A stretch of 27,715 nucleotides of DNA, taken from positions 5,375 to 33,089 of the forward strand of contig DBTR01000024.1 of NCBI GenBank assembly GCA_002307145.1. Direction: 5' to 3'. How positions within the stretch are numbered: position 1 is the first letter of the stretch; each line of letters begins with the position of its first letter. The notes under the pieces are model-generated. The model was not told where the DNA came from. It did not search any database and saw only the letters and a program-made list of their open reading frames with translations. The position numbers and the translations under genes were made by a program. This document shows, piece after piece, positions 7,659 through 17,184 of the stretch. The stretch is from Rhodospirillum sp. UBA1311. GTDB lineage: Bacteria; Pseudomonadota; Alphaproteobacteria; Rhodospirillales; Rhodospirillaceae.

Positions 7659-9383
7659 ATGAAACAGAGCATTTCCGATTACATCGTCCGGGTTCTGGTC
7701 GAAGCCGGGGTGAAACGGGTTTGGGGCGTGACCGGGGATTCCCTCAACGGCCTGAGCGACAGCCTGACGCAGCGCGACGACATCCGTTGGATGTCCACCC
7801 GCCACGAGGAAGTCGCGGCGTTCGCCGCCGGGGCCGAGGGGCACCTCACCGGTGCGTTGACGGTCTGCGCCGGATCGTGCGGCCCCGGCAACATGCACCT
7901 GATCAACGGCCTCTACGACTGCCACCGCAGCCATGTGCCGACCCTCGCGATCGCCAGCCACATCCCCTCCCATGAAATCGGCTCCAACTACTTCCAGGAG
8001 ACCCACCCGCAGGAGCTGTTCCGCGAGTGCAGCGTCTACTGCGAACTCATCTCCAACCCCGAACAGATGCCCTACGTTCTCGAAATCGCGATGCGCAAGG
8101 CGATCCTCGAACGCGACGTGGCGGTGATCGTCCTCCCCGGCGACATCGCACTGAAGCCGATGCCGGAAAGCGCGGCGGTCAAGTGGCGCACGCCGCTCCT
8201 GCCGGTGGTAACGCCGCCCGAAACCGAACTCCAGGCGGTCGCGAAGGTGTTGAACGCGGCGAAGAACATCACCCTGCTGTGCGGCGCGGGTTGCCAGGGC
8301 GCGCATGCGGAGGTGGTGAAACTCGCGGAAACCCTCAAGGCCCCGATCGTGCACGCGATGCGCGGCAAGGAATTCCTCGAATACGACAATCCCTACGACG
8401 TCGGCATGACCGGGCTGATCGGCTTCTCCTCCGGCTACCACGCGATGGAAAACGCCTCGACCCTGGTGATCCTCGGCAGCGCGTTTCCGTACCGCGAATT
8501 CTATCCCGAGCAGGCAACGGTGATTCAGCTCGACACCCGCTCCGGCGCGCTCGGTGCGCATACCCAGATCGACTACGGCCTGGTCGGAAACGTCGCCGAG
8601 ACCTTGCGGCAACTCCTCCCGCTCCTGCAATCGCGCCAGGACCGCACCTTCCTCGATCGGGCGCTCGGGCATTATCACGAAGCGCGCAAGGGCCTCGACA
8701 ATCTCGCCAGCGGCCAGAGCAAAAGCGGGTTGGTTCATCCCCAATATCTCACCCGCCTCCTGAGCGAACGCGCCGCCGAGGACGCAATCTTCACCTGCGA
8801 CGTCGGCACGCCGACGGTCTGGGCTGCCCGCTACGTCAAGATGAACGGCAAGCGGCGTCTGCTCGGGTCGTTCAATCACGGCTCGATGGCGAACGCGCTG
8901 GCGCAGGGCATCGGGGCGCAAGGCGCGTTCCCCGAGCGGCAGGTGATCGCGATGTGCGGCGACGGCGGGCTGAGCATGCTGATGGGAGACATTCTCACGC
9001 TCAAGCAGCTGAAAATGCCGCTGAAGGTCGTGGTCTACGACAACCGCTCGCTCGGCTTCGTCGCGATGGAAATGAAGGCGAACGGCTTCTATTCCCGCGA
9101 CACCGATCTTGAAAACCCGAACTTCGCCGAGATTGCCGCCGCCGCGAAAATCGAGTCCGCGTATGTGGACACGCCCGAGGCGCTCCCCGCCGCCGTCGAC
9201 CGGATGATGGCGAGCGAGGGTCCGTATCTGTTGAGCGTCAACGTCGCGAAGCAGGAACTTGCGATGCCGCCGAAGGTCAAATTCAGCCAGGCGAAGGGCT
9301 TCAGCGTCTACATGATGAAGGCGGTGCTGAACGGCGACGGCAACGAACTCGTCGAACTCGGGCGCACCAACTGGCTGCGGTGA
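7659..9383 (+). CDS. poxB: Pyruvate:quinone oxidoreductase (pyruvate oxidase)
   Basis: The 574-residue ThDP- and FAD-dependent enzyme oxidises pyruvate to acetate and CO2 and passes electrons to the membrane quinone pool. It follows E. coli PoxB (572 residues) end to end. Shared segments include GVTGDSLNGLSDSL, STRHEEVAAFAAGAE with the catalytic Glu50, YDNPYDVGMTGLIGFSSG, FTCDVGTPTVWAARY, LLGSFNHGSMANA, and the ThDP/Mg motif starting MCGDGG (about 431-436) and ending in DN rather than NN. The C-terminal membrane-binding peptide of E. coli PoxB, which binds lipid and activates the enzyme, is conserved down to the final TNWLR. The start has AAGGAC about 6 bases upstream. The gene converges on the CLC gene with a 10-base gap. 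Confidence 0.96.
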   Translation: MKQSISDYIVRVLVEAGVKRVWGVTGDSLNGLSDSLTQRDDIRWMSTRHEEVAAFAAGAEGHLTGALTVCAGSCGPGNMHLINGLYDCHRSHVPTLAIASHIPSHEIGSNYFQETHPQELFRECSVYCELISNPEQMPYVLEIAMRKAILERDVAVIVLPGDIALKPMPESAAVKWRTPLLPVVTPPETELQAVAKVLNAAKNITLLCGAGCQGAHAEVVKLAETLKAPIVHAMRGKEFLEYDNPYDVGMTGLIGFSSGYHAMENASTLVILGSAFPYREFYPEQATVIQLDTRSGALGAHTQIDYGLVGNVAETLRQLLPLLQSRQDRTFLDRALGHYHEARKGLDNLASGQSKSGLVHPQYLTRLLSERAAEDAIFTCDVGTPTVWAARYVKMNGKRRLLGSFNHGSMANALAQGIGAQGAFPERQVIAMCGDGGLSMLMGDILTLKQLKMPLKVVVYDNRSLGFVAMEMKANGFYSRDTDLENPNFAEIAAAAKIESAYVDTPEALPAAVDRMMASEGPYLLSVNVAKQELAMPPKVKFSQAKGFSVYMMKAVLNGDGNELVELGRTNWLR

Positions 9384-9393
9384 GTCGGGTCGG

Positions 9394-11199
9394 CTACGGC
9401 GCGTCGACGGCGCCGGAAACTCCAAGGTCCGCCTTGCGCTGGCGCTCCATTTCGGTGGCGTAGCGGCGCAAGGCGTAGGCCTCGGTGAGGTAGCCGAGGA
9501 TCTGGCGGTCGTCGGCGTCGGAGAGCACCGGCAGGGTTTCGAGCTCGGCCTTTTCGAAGCGCGCCAGGGCTTCCTGGATGTTCATTTCCGGCAGGAGATA
9601 CTGGCCGCGATCGGCGGCGAGGTCGCCCGCAACCAATCCGGCTGCGGCTGCGTCGAGGTCGGGATCGTGGGCGATCGAAATGTCGATCGCCCCGACGTAG
9701 CGCAGGGCGTCGTCGATGGCGAAGGCGCGGGTGCGGCTGCCAAGCGGAACCAGCTCGCGCAGGCGCAACAGCGGCAGGTTCTGCGCCACGGTCTTGGCAT
9801 CGCGGCGCAGCATCCGCCCGACGGTGAGATCGCCGATCCAGCCGATGTCGTGCGGCGTGCGGATCAGCTTGCCGCGCTGGTGGAAGCGCCAGGTCGAGAA
9901 CGAATAGCCGAAGGCGAAGCGGGTCACCGTCGCCGCCATCACCACGCCCGCGAGCACCGCCAGCGCCACGGTGAAGTCGCCGGTGACTTCGAGCACCAGC
10001 AGCACCATCGTCACCGGCGCGCCGACGATCGAAGCCGCCACCGCGCCCATTCCCACCATTACGAAGATCATGTGCTGCGAGACCAACCACGGGCCGAATG
10101 CCGCGATCCCCCGCGACACCGCCGCGCCGAACAGGCAGCCGAGATAGAGCGACGAGCTGAACAAGCCGCCGCGGAAGCCGCAACCGATCGAGAGCGCCGA
10201 GGCGAGCATCTTCGCCACCAGCACGAACACCAGCGGCAGGAACAGCGGCGATTCGTCGAACAATGCCTGGATCGCGCCATGGCCGCTGCCGAGCACCTGC
10301 GGATAGCCGATGGCGATGCCGCTGATCAGCGCGCCGCCGACGACCGGCGCGAGCCAGCGCGGTACCGCGAGCCGCCGGAGCGCCTGCTCGCAGGCGGTAG
10401 CGGCGCGCATCGTCGCGATGCCGATCCCCGCCGCGGCGATGCCGACCAGGGCGAACAGCGGATAATCCCAGGCGAACACCGCGACGGGTTCGGTATGGAC
10501 GAGGAAGATCGGCGCGACGCCGAGGGTGGTGCGCACGGTGAGGGTGCCCGCGAGCGAGGCCACCGCGACCTGCGCCAGCGCCGCCGGGGTATAGCTGCCG
10601 AGCACAAGTTCATACGCGTAGAACGCCCCGGCGAGCGGCGCGTTGAACGCGGCGGCGATCGCGGCGGCGGCTCCGGCGGCGACGAAGATCCGCAAGTCGG
10701 CACGGCGAAGGTTGAGCCATTGGCCGATCGACGAGAATACGCCCGAACCCATCTGGCTGTAGGCCGCCTCCATGCCGAGCGACGCCCCGGCGGCGTTGGA
10801 GATCACCGTCGCGGCGGCGAGGCGGAAGGAATCCACGATCGACATCCGGCCGCCGTAAAGCGCGTTGGCCTCGACCGGATCGACGATCTCGCGCGACCGG
10901 AAATAGCGTCCGGCCAAGGCCAGCAGCGCCAGCGCCGCGCCGCCGAGCGCGGGCACGATCAACAGCCTGAGCGGGTCGACGCCGAGCCCGGCGCTCAGGC
11001 TCGCATCTTCCGGCAGGCCGAAGTTGACGACGTGGAGCCAGGAGACGACTTCATGCAGCGCCACCACCACCAGCCCTACAGCCACGCCGAGCGGCGCGCA
11101 CAGCAGGATCATCATCGGCTCGCTGCTGCGCACCTTGCGCCGCGCCAGCCAGCGCAGGCTTTTCAGTCCGATCCAGGAGAGGAAGCGTTTCGGCCGCAT
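9394..11199 (-). CDS. CLC-family chloride channel/antiporter with CBS tail
   Basis: The 601-residue membrane protein has about ten or more hydrophobic helices (residues about 28-425) followed by a soluble tail (about 445-590) that fits a CBS-domain pair; the second CBS reads PEMNIQEALARFEKAELETLPVLSD. CLC landmarks can be placed but are divergent. The GREGP region is GMEAAYSQMGSG, keeping the gating glutamate as Glu144. The GKxGPxxH-like helix region reads GAAAAIAAAFNAPLAGAFYAYE. The GxFxP motif reads GGLFSSS, without the proline. Retention of the glutamate is consistent with proton coupling or gating, but ion selectivity cannot be inferred. The CBS pair may sense adenine nucleotides. The ATG at 11199 is the first in a frame that gives a basic N-terminus. 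Confidence 0.9.
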   Translation of the reverse strand: MRPKRFLSWIGLKSLRWLARRKVRSSEPMMILLCAPLGVAVGLVVVALHEVVSWLHVVNFGLPEDASLSAGLGVDPLRLLIVPALGGAALALLALAGRYFRSREIVDPVEANALYGGRMSIVDSFRLAAATVISNAAGASLGMEAAYSQMGSGVFSSIGQWLNLRRADLRIFVAAGAAAAIAAAFNAPLAGAFYAYELVLGSYTPAALAQVAVASLAGTLTVRTTLGVAPIFLVHTEPVAVFAWDYPLFALVGIAAAGIGIATMRAATACEQALRRLAVPRWLAPVVGGALISGIAIGYPQVLGSGHGAIQALFDESPLFLPLVFVLVAKMLASALSIGCGFRGGLFSSSLYLGCLFGAAVSRGIAAFGPWLVSQHMIFVMVGMGAVAASIVGAPVTMVLLVLEVTGDFTVALAVLAGVVMAATVTRFAFGYSFSTWRFHQRGKLIRTPHDIGWIGDLTVGRMLRRDAKTVAQNLPLLRLRELVPLGSRTRAFAIDDALRYVGAIDISIAHDPDLDAAAAGLVAGDLAADRGQYLLPEMNIQEALARFEKAELETLPVLSDADDRQILGYLTEAYALRRYATEMERQRKADLGVSGAVDAP

Positions 11200-11298
11200 G
11201 GAACCTGCCCATGGTGTCGGGGAAGCCTCCGGTTATACGCGCCTGATCCGCCACGTAAACCCCGCCCCGCCGCAATGCAGGATTGCGGAAACCGGCCG

Positions 11299-11916
11299 CT
11301 AAACCTGCATGAACACGTCGTAGCGCGTCGACTTGCCGACGATCTGGTGCGACGGCGCGCGGATGCCCGGCATCGGCGCGGCCAAGCGCGGCCACTTCAA
11401 CACCACGCGCTTGGTCGCGGTGGCGAGCGCCACCCGCATCAGGTCCGCCGCGTCCGGGTTGTCGCCGACGATCTCGCGGACGAGGCGCATTTCCTGTTTC
11501 ACCAGGGCGGATTTCTTGCGTTCGGGGTGCATCGGGTCGACCAGCACCACTTCCGGCGCGGGGTCGAGGGTCGGCAGGATTTCGCGGGAGTCGCCATGCA
11601 GCAAGGTCATCCGCGCGATCACCTCGGCGACCTCGCCGCCCGCCTCGCGGGCGCGATCCATCGCGTCGGCGAGGAGGCGGTGGATCTGCGGCGAGACCTC
11701 GATCAGGGTCACCGTCGCGCCGAGGGCGGCAAGGAGGAAGGCGTCGCCGCCCAGGCCCGCGGTGGCGTCCACCACTCTCGGGTTGACGCCGCCCTTCATC
11801 CCGATCGCGCGGGGCAGCGCCTGCCCCCGTCCGCCGCCGTAGAGGAAACGGTGGCGGACCGCGCCGCTGGTGAAATCGCACACCAGGGCAGGTTCGGAGG
11901 CCTTGTCCTTCGCCAT
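11299..11916 (-). CDS. rsmJ: 16S rRNA (guanine1516-N2)-methyltransferase RsmJ
   Basis: The 205-residue class I SAM methyltransferase has the RsmJ pattern. The SAM-binding motif I is VVDATAGLGGDAFLLAALG (48-66), the acidic strand-2 end is TLIEVSP, and the strand-4 catalytic motif is VVLVDPMHPERKKSAL, characteristic of RsmJ with its basic tail. RsmJ adds a methyl group to G1516 of 16S rRNA near the 3' end. The protein is shorter than E. coli RsmJ (250 residues), missing part of the N-terminal extension, which is common in alphaproteobacterial forms. Its ATG directly abuts the bioY stop codon, so translation is probably coupled to the biotin-transport operon; there is no convincing Shine-Dalgarno sequence of its own. 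Confidence 0.9.
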   Translation of the reverse strand: MAKDKASEPALVCDFTSGAVRHRFLYGGGRGQALPRAIGMKGGVNPRVVDATAGLGGDAFLLAALGATVTLIEVSPQIHRLLADAMDRAREAGGEVAEVIARMTLLHGDSREILPTLDPAPEVVLVDPMHPERKKSALVKQEMRLVREIVGDNPDAADLMRVALATATKRVVLKWPRLAAPMPGIRAPSHQIVGKSTRYDVFMQV

Positions 11917-12459
11917 TTAGCGCCGGATCATCGGGTAGGCTTTTTTCATCGACACCGCGACGATCGCACCGACCACCGCCTTGACCAGGTCGCCGGGGAT
12001 GAACGCCATCGAGCCGGTCGCGGCCTTGGTAAAGCTGATCTTCGCCACCAGCGCCAGCCACGGAATGCCGAGCAGGTAGACCACGCCGACGCCGCCGACG
12101 CCGCAGGCGATGAACGCGCTGAAATAGTTCAGCCGCGACCAGAAGCGTTCGATCAGCCAGCCGACGACGTACGCGCCCGGAATGTAGCCGAGGGCAAAAC
12201 CGCCGGTCGGGCCGAGGAAGATGCCGATGCCGCCGCGACCGCCGGAGAGCAGGGGCAGGCCCGCCGCGACCAGCGCCATGAACACCAGCATCGCGAGGCC
12301 GCCGCGCTTCGCGCCGAGCACGCCGCCCGCGAGCATCACGCCCAGGCTCTGCGCGTGGATCGGCACGGGCAAGCCGGGCACCGCCACCATCGGCAGCAGT
12401 CCGAGCGCCGCGGTCAGAGCCGCGAACAGGGCGGCGTAAACCATATCCTTGACCGTCAT
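11917..12459 (-). CDS. bioY: Biotin transporter substrate-binding subunit BioY
   Basis: The 180-residue integral membrane S-component of an energy-coupling factor transporter binds biotin. About six hydrophobic segments are visible. Typical BioY stretches are GLPVPIHAQSLGVMLAGGVLG near the first third, GIGIFLGPTGGFALGYIPGA in the middle and FIPGDLVKAVVGAIVA near the end; the central Gly-rich piece and the FxPGDxxK motif are family hallmarks. The frame is open 17 codons upstream, but the ATG at 12459 with GAAGGGAC before it gives the standard N-terminus. bioN ends 16 bases upstream, and rsmJ follows with no gap. Confidence 0.94.
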   Translation of the reverse strand: MTVKDMVYAALFAALTAALGLLPMVAVPGLPVPIHAQSLGVMLAGGVLGAKRGGLAMLVFMALVAAGLPLLSGGRGGIGIFLGPTGGFALGYIPGAYVVGWLIERFWSRLNYFSAFIACGVGGVGVVYLLGIPWLALVAKISFTKAATGSMAFIPGDLVKAVVGAIVAVSMKKAYPMIRR

Positions 12460-12475
12460 CGGTATGTCCCTTCGA

Positions 12476-13075
12476 TTAATCGCTGTCGTAGCCGCGCGCG
12501 CTGATCGCATCGGCGAGGTCGTCGGCCATGCGCAGTGTGCGCACCAGAAGCGGCATCACCACGGCAAACACGTTGCCTTCGAGGCCGCGCGCCTTTTGCG
12601 CTTCGCGGATTTCCCCGATCAGGTCGAACAGCACGGGTATGAAACGGATCGCGAGGGAAAGAGTCAAGCCAACCTTGGCCGGGTTGACTCCCACCACGCG
12701 CAACGGGCCGACCCCGAACTCAATCGCCTCGACCATGTCCGAGACCCGGGTGGTGAGGGTCAGCACCACCGCCAGCAGGATCACCGTGCCGAGGCGGGCG
12801 GAGACTTCCGCCGCGAGGCGCGGCTCGTCCATCAACAGGTGGAAGCCGCCGACCGCCGCGATCAGGATCGCCGCCGGCGTCACTTGGCGAATCACCGCCT
12901 TGAGCGGCAGCCATGCGGAAAGCGGCAGCAGCACCGCCGCCGCGACGAAGCCCCCGAGAATGTGGAGATCGTCGACGAGGAACACCGCCGCGCCGACCAG
13001 CGCGAGAACGACGAGCTTCGCCCCCGCCGGAACCCGGTGCAGCCAGGTGATCCGCGCGAGGCTGATCTCAAACAT
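12476..13075 (-). CDS. bioN: ECF transporter T-component BioN
   Basis: The 199-residue membrane protein couples the ATPase BioM to the biotin-binding BioY. It shows about four to five hydrophobic segments, and the two cytoplasmic coupling motifs of ECF T-components are both present: KARG at 161-164 and SARG at 192-195, whose Arg residues contact the ATPase. The short form is typical of BioN. Its start overlaps the end of bioM by eight bases, implying translational coupling. Placement between bioM and bioY makes the biotin assignment firm, whereas the sequence alone would only say CbiQ/EcfT family. Confidence 0.93.
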   Translation of the reverse strand: MFEISLARITWLHRVPAGAKLVVLALVGAAVFLVDDLHILGGFVAAAVLLPLSAWLPLKAVIRQVTPAAILIAAVGGFHLLMDEPRLAAEVSARLGTVILLAVVLTLTTRVSDMVEAIEFGVGPLRVVGVNPAKVGLTLSLAIRFIPVLFDLIGEIREAQKARGLEGNVFAVVMPLLVRTLRMADDLADAISARGYDSD

Positions 13076-13763
13076 CGTCGCCCGGCTCCGCCGCCATCAA
13101 ATCGCGGTAGAACGGCAGCGCCTTCGCCGGAACGTCGTCGCAAACGATGCGCCCGCCCTCGAACACCAGCACCCGCTCGAAATCGTCGAGGAATTCGAGA
13201 TCGTGGGAGATCACCACCGCCACCTGGGGCAGGTCGGCGATCGCCTTGGCGACGCGGCGCTTGTTGCGCAGGTCGAGGAGGGTGGTGGGTTCGTCGAAAA
13301 CCACGTAGGCGGGTTCCATCACCAGCACCGACGAAATCGCGAGCATCTGCTTCTGCCCGCCGGAGAGAAGATGCGCCGAGCGCTGGCGCAGATGCTCCAT
13401 GCCGTAGCGCGCCAGCACCGCGTCGACGCGGGCGGCGATCTCGGCCTTCGGCAGCTTGAGGTTCTTGAGGCCGAAGGCGATGTCTTCCTCGACCAGGGGA
13501 TAGACGATCTGGTTGTCGGGGTTCTGGAAGACGAAGCCGACTTTCCGCCGTACCGCGCGGGCATCGGCGGTGGTCGAGAGACCGTCGATCCGCACCGTGC
13601 CGTCGGTGGGTGCGATCAGGCCGTTGAGCAGGCGGGCGAAGGTGCTCTTGCCCGAGCCGTTCGCGCCGACCACCGCGACGCGGCGCTCGGCAATGCTCAA
13701 GGACAAGCGGTCCAGCACCGTGAGATCGCCATAGCGCATGGTGACGTTGTCGAATTCGATCAT
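13068..13763 (-). CDS. bioM: ECF transporter ATPase BioM
   Basis: The 231-residue ABC ATPase drives biotin uptake with BioN and BioY. All nucleotide-binding motifs are intact: Walker A GANGSGKST (33-41), Q-loop Gln80 in FVFQNPDNQIV, which is the ECF-type sequence, signature LSGGQKQ (133-139), Walker B YVVFDEP with Glu158, and switch His187 in VISHDLEFL. The three genes bioM-bioN-bioY are in the standard order, as in rhizobia. I looked upstream for a BioR-type operator (TTATCTATAA-like) and found none, and I saw no obvious biotin-dependent signal of another type. The start codon is the first ATG in frame and gives the expected ABC N-terminus. Confidence 0.95.
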   Translation of the reverse strand: MIEFDNVTMRYGDLTVLDRLSLSIAERRVAVVGANGSGKSTFARLLNGLIAPTDGTVRIDGLSTTADARAVRRKVGFVFQNPDNQIVYPLVEEDIAFGLKNLKLPKAEIAARVDAVLARYGMEHLRQRSAHLLSGGQKQMLAISSVLVMEPAYVVFDEPTTLLDLRNKRRVAKAIADLPQVAVVISHDLEFLDDFERVLVFEGGRIVCDDVPAKALPFYRDLMAAEPGDDV

Positions 13764-13837
13764 CGAATGGGTGTTCGCGCGCCTTCAGGGAGCCAAGGCC
13801 CCTTAACTACTCCGCAGCGGGAGTGGGCGCAAGTGCG

Positions 13838-13871
13838 GCGGGCGAAGGCCAGGGGACCAGCCTTCGCCCGC
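13838..13871 (-). terminator. Hairpin downstream of glgX
   Basis: GCGGGCGAAGGC (13838-13849) pairs perfectly with GCCTTCGCCCGC (13860-13871) around a 10-base loop. It lies 32 bases beyond the glgX stop, in the direction of glgX transcription and before the bioM start. No T run follows, so it is either a weak or Rho-assisted terminator or an mRNA-stabilising stem. A run of nine G (13886-13894) lies between it and glgX. Confidence 0.45.
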
Positions 13872-13902
13872 AATCTCAAGGCCACGGGGGGGGGTGTGAC
13901 CC

Positions 13903-15981
<2,079 letters not shown>

Positions 15982-16299
15982 TCGAAGACTCTCCAAAGAC
16001 CCATGCCGAAGCCCGCAAATGAAACGGCCATCCCGCGAAAAGGTTTCAGAAACGCGCAGGATATCGTTCGGCGTAGCCCGTGAAACTTTTTTCCGGCGAG
16101 GTGAAACCGAAAGGTCGTTATTGGCGTTGTTGCTGTTGAATGCCATGCCATTCCACGGCGCGGCGATCTCAAGCCGATATTGTTTGAGGTTTACGCCCAG
16201 GAAGGCTCATGAACGGCAAGCAACATCATCGAAGCGCCAAGACTTCGGCGGCGCGTCCGCCGTCGGCCTTTGCGTCTTCCGGATAGGAGGCTACCCCTA
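15982..16299. other. Intergenic region between glgX and the lipoprotein gene
   Basis: These 318 bases separate two divergent genes and are less GC-rich than the genes around them. They must hold promoters for glgX (-) and the lipoprotein (+). I see no convincing -35/-10 pair, RNA gene or conserved ORF. The only clear signals are the two ribosome-binding sites at the edges. Confidence 0.5.
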
Positions 16300-16779
16300 A
16301 TGTTTGCGATGACGTCGAAATTGCCGCGATATGCGGCGCGCGCCGCGATCGTGCTTGGCACCACGCTTCTGGTGGCGGCCTGCGCGCAGCAGACTTCGCC
16401 GCCGCAGCAGGTACGCACCGACAACCCGAGCGTGACCTACAAATACCTCGGCGACCAGGAACTGATCAGCGCCAACCAGAAGGCGGTGGTCTACTGCAAC
16501 CAGTTCCAGTCGGTGCCGAGCACCAAGGTGATCACCGAGACCTCGGACGGCTTGAAGCAGGTGGTCTTCGACTGCGTGCCGACCACCACGCCGGGGATGA
16601 TGCCCGCGCCGACCTATTCGCCGGCGACCAGCTTCACCTACCGCACCGACCAGGAACTCCTCGCCGGCTCGCGCAATGCCGAACTCTACTGCATGAACCA
16701 AGGCAACCAGCGAGCGGTTTCGACCGTGGTTACCAACATGGACGGCACCAAGACCCTCTCCTCGCGCTGCGTGCCCTAA
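16300..16779 (+). CDS. Putative lipoprotein with two tandem repeats
   Basis: The 159-residue product is of unrecognised family. It has a basic N-terminus, a hydrophobic segment and a lipobox (LLVAAC), so Cys28 is the likely lipidated residue and the protein should be anchored in the membrane facing the periplasm. After a Gln/Pro linker (29-44), two copies of a unit of about 48 residues follow (45-94 and 111-159), separated by a Pro/Thr/Met-rich linker. Each unit has an aromatic start, DQEL, a YC near its middle and ends in CVP, so each may close its own disulfide (66-92 and 131-157). The ATG at 16300 has GGAGG at good spacing. It is monocistronic, followed by a hairpin. Confidence 0.8.
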   Translation: MFAMTSKLPRYAARAAIVLGTTLLVAACAQQTSPPQQVRTDNPSVTYKYLGDQELISANQKAVVYCNQFQSVPSTKVITETSDGLKQVVFDCVPTTTPGMMPAPTYSPATSFTYRTDQELLAGSRNAELYCMNQGNQRAVSTVVTNMDGTKTLSSRCVP

Positions 16780-16804
16780 GTCCCCTTGCCTCCCCGCCAG
16801 CACC

Positions 16805-16837
16805 GCCGACGGCCGCGTCCCGCACGCGGCCGTCGGC
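16805..16837 (+). terminator. Strong hairpin after the lipoprotein gene
   Basis: GCCGACGGCCGCGT (16805-16818) pairs perfectly with ACGCGGCCGTCGGC (16824-16837) around the loop CCCGC, 25 bases after the lipoprotein stop. There is no T run behind it, so it may act as a transcript end stabiliser or a non-canonical terminator. Confidence 0.55.
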
Positions 16838-16891
16838 GCATGTCGAGCCCACTTGTCAGCGGGTTACGCGCCGCGCTAGGGTCTTGCCGCC

Positions 16892-16977
16892 GCCCGCTTG
16901 ATGGAATGGTAGACATAACGGACTTAAAATCCGTAGCCCGGAAGGGCGTGGGGGTTCGAGTCCCCCAGCGGGCACCA
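16892..16977 (+). tRNA. tRNA-Leu (anticodon UAA)
   Basis: An 86-base type II tRNA. The acceptor stem GCCCGCT (16892-16898) pairs with AGCGGGC (16967-16973), followed by discriminator A and an encoded CCA (16975-16977). The anticodon arm has the loop CTTAAAA, giving anticodon TAA, which reads UUA leucine codons. A long variable arm (GCCC-GGAA-GGGC) and the T-arm GGGGGTTCGAGTCCCCC are both present. UUA is rare in so GC-rich a genome. Confidence 0.96.
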
Positions 16978-17026
16978 GCGGACCATGAAAAAACGCACCC
17001 CCGAGGCGAGCGCTGCCGCCCGAAGG

Positions 17027-17057
17027 GCGCCGTTGTCGGCGCGTGTCAGAAATTTTT
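17027..17057 (+). terminator. Candidate terminator after tRNA-Leu
   Basis: GCGCCG (17027-17032) pairs with CGGCGC (17037-17042) around TTGT, and a run of T (17053-17057) follows after ten bases. The spacing is longer than ideal. Its place downstream of the tRNA supports a terminator role. Confidence 0.35.
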
Positions 17058-17184
17058 CTATTGAATACCCGGGTAGGAGTCGCCACTTCCGTTCCCAGGC
17101 GTCGTTACGCCACACGATTCAACGTCAGGTTTCAATCGGCTTTTACACCTTGGGCATTCGCCCGGGCGCGGGAGGATTTGACGC

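Noticed and set aside
9667..12504. A 945-codon plus-strand open frame
   Set aside because: It is antisense to the CLC, rsmJ and bioY genes, and its Arg/Glu/His-rich composition is typical of shadow frames in GC-rich DNA.
13764..13830. BioR-type operator before bioM
   Set aside because: No TTATCTATAA-like palindrome is present in this stretch.
13886..13894. Run of nine G as a phase-variation tract
   Set aside because: It lies in non-coding sequence after the glgX stop, so slippage would not alter a reading frame.
15982..16146. N-terminal extension of GlgX
   Set aside because: The 55 codons have unlike composition and no family similarity; the ATG at 15981 has a good ribosome-binding site.
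16892..17184. tRNA-Leu as an integration site
   Set aside because: No second copy of the tRNA 3' end and no integrase are seen. A partial TTCGAGTC match near 24676-24685 on the other strand is too short to count.
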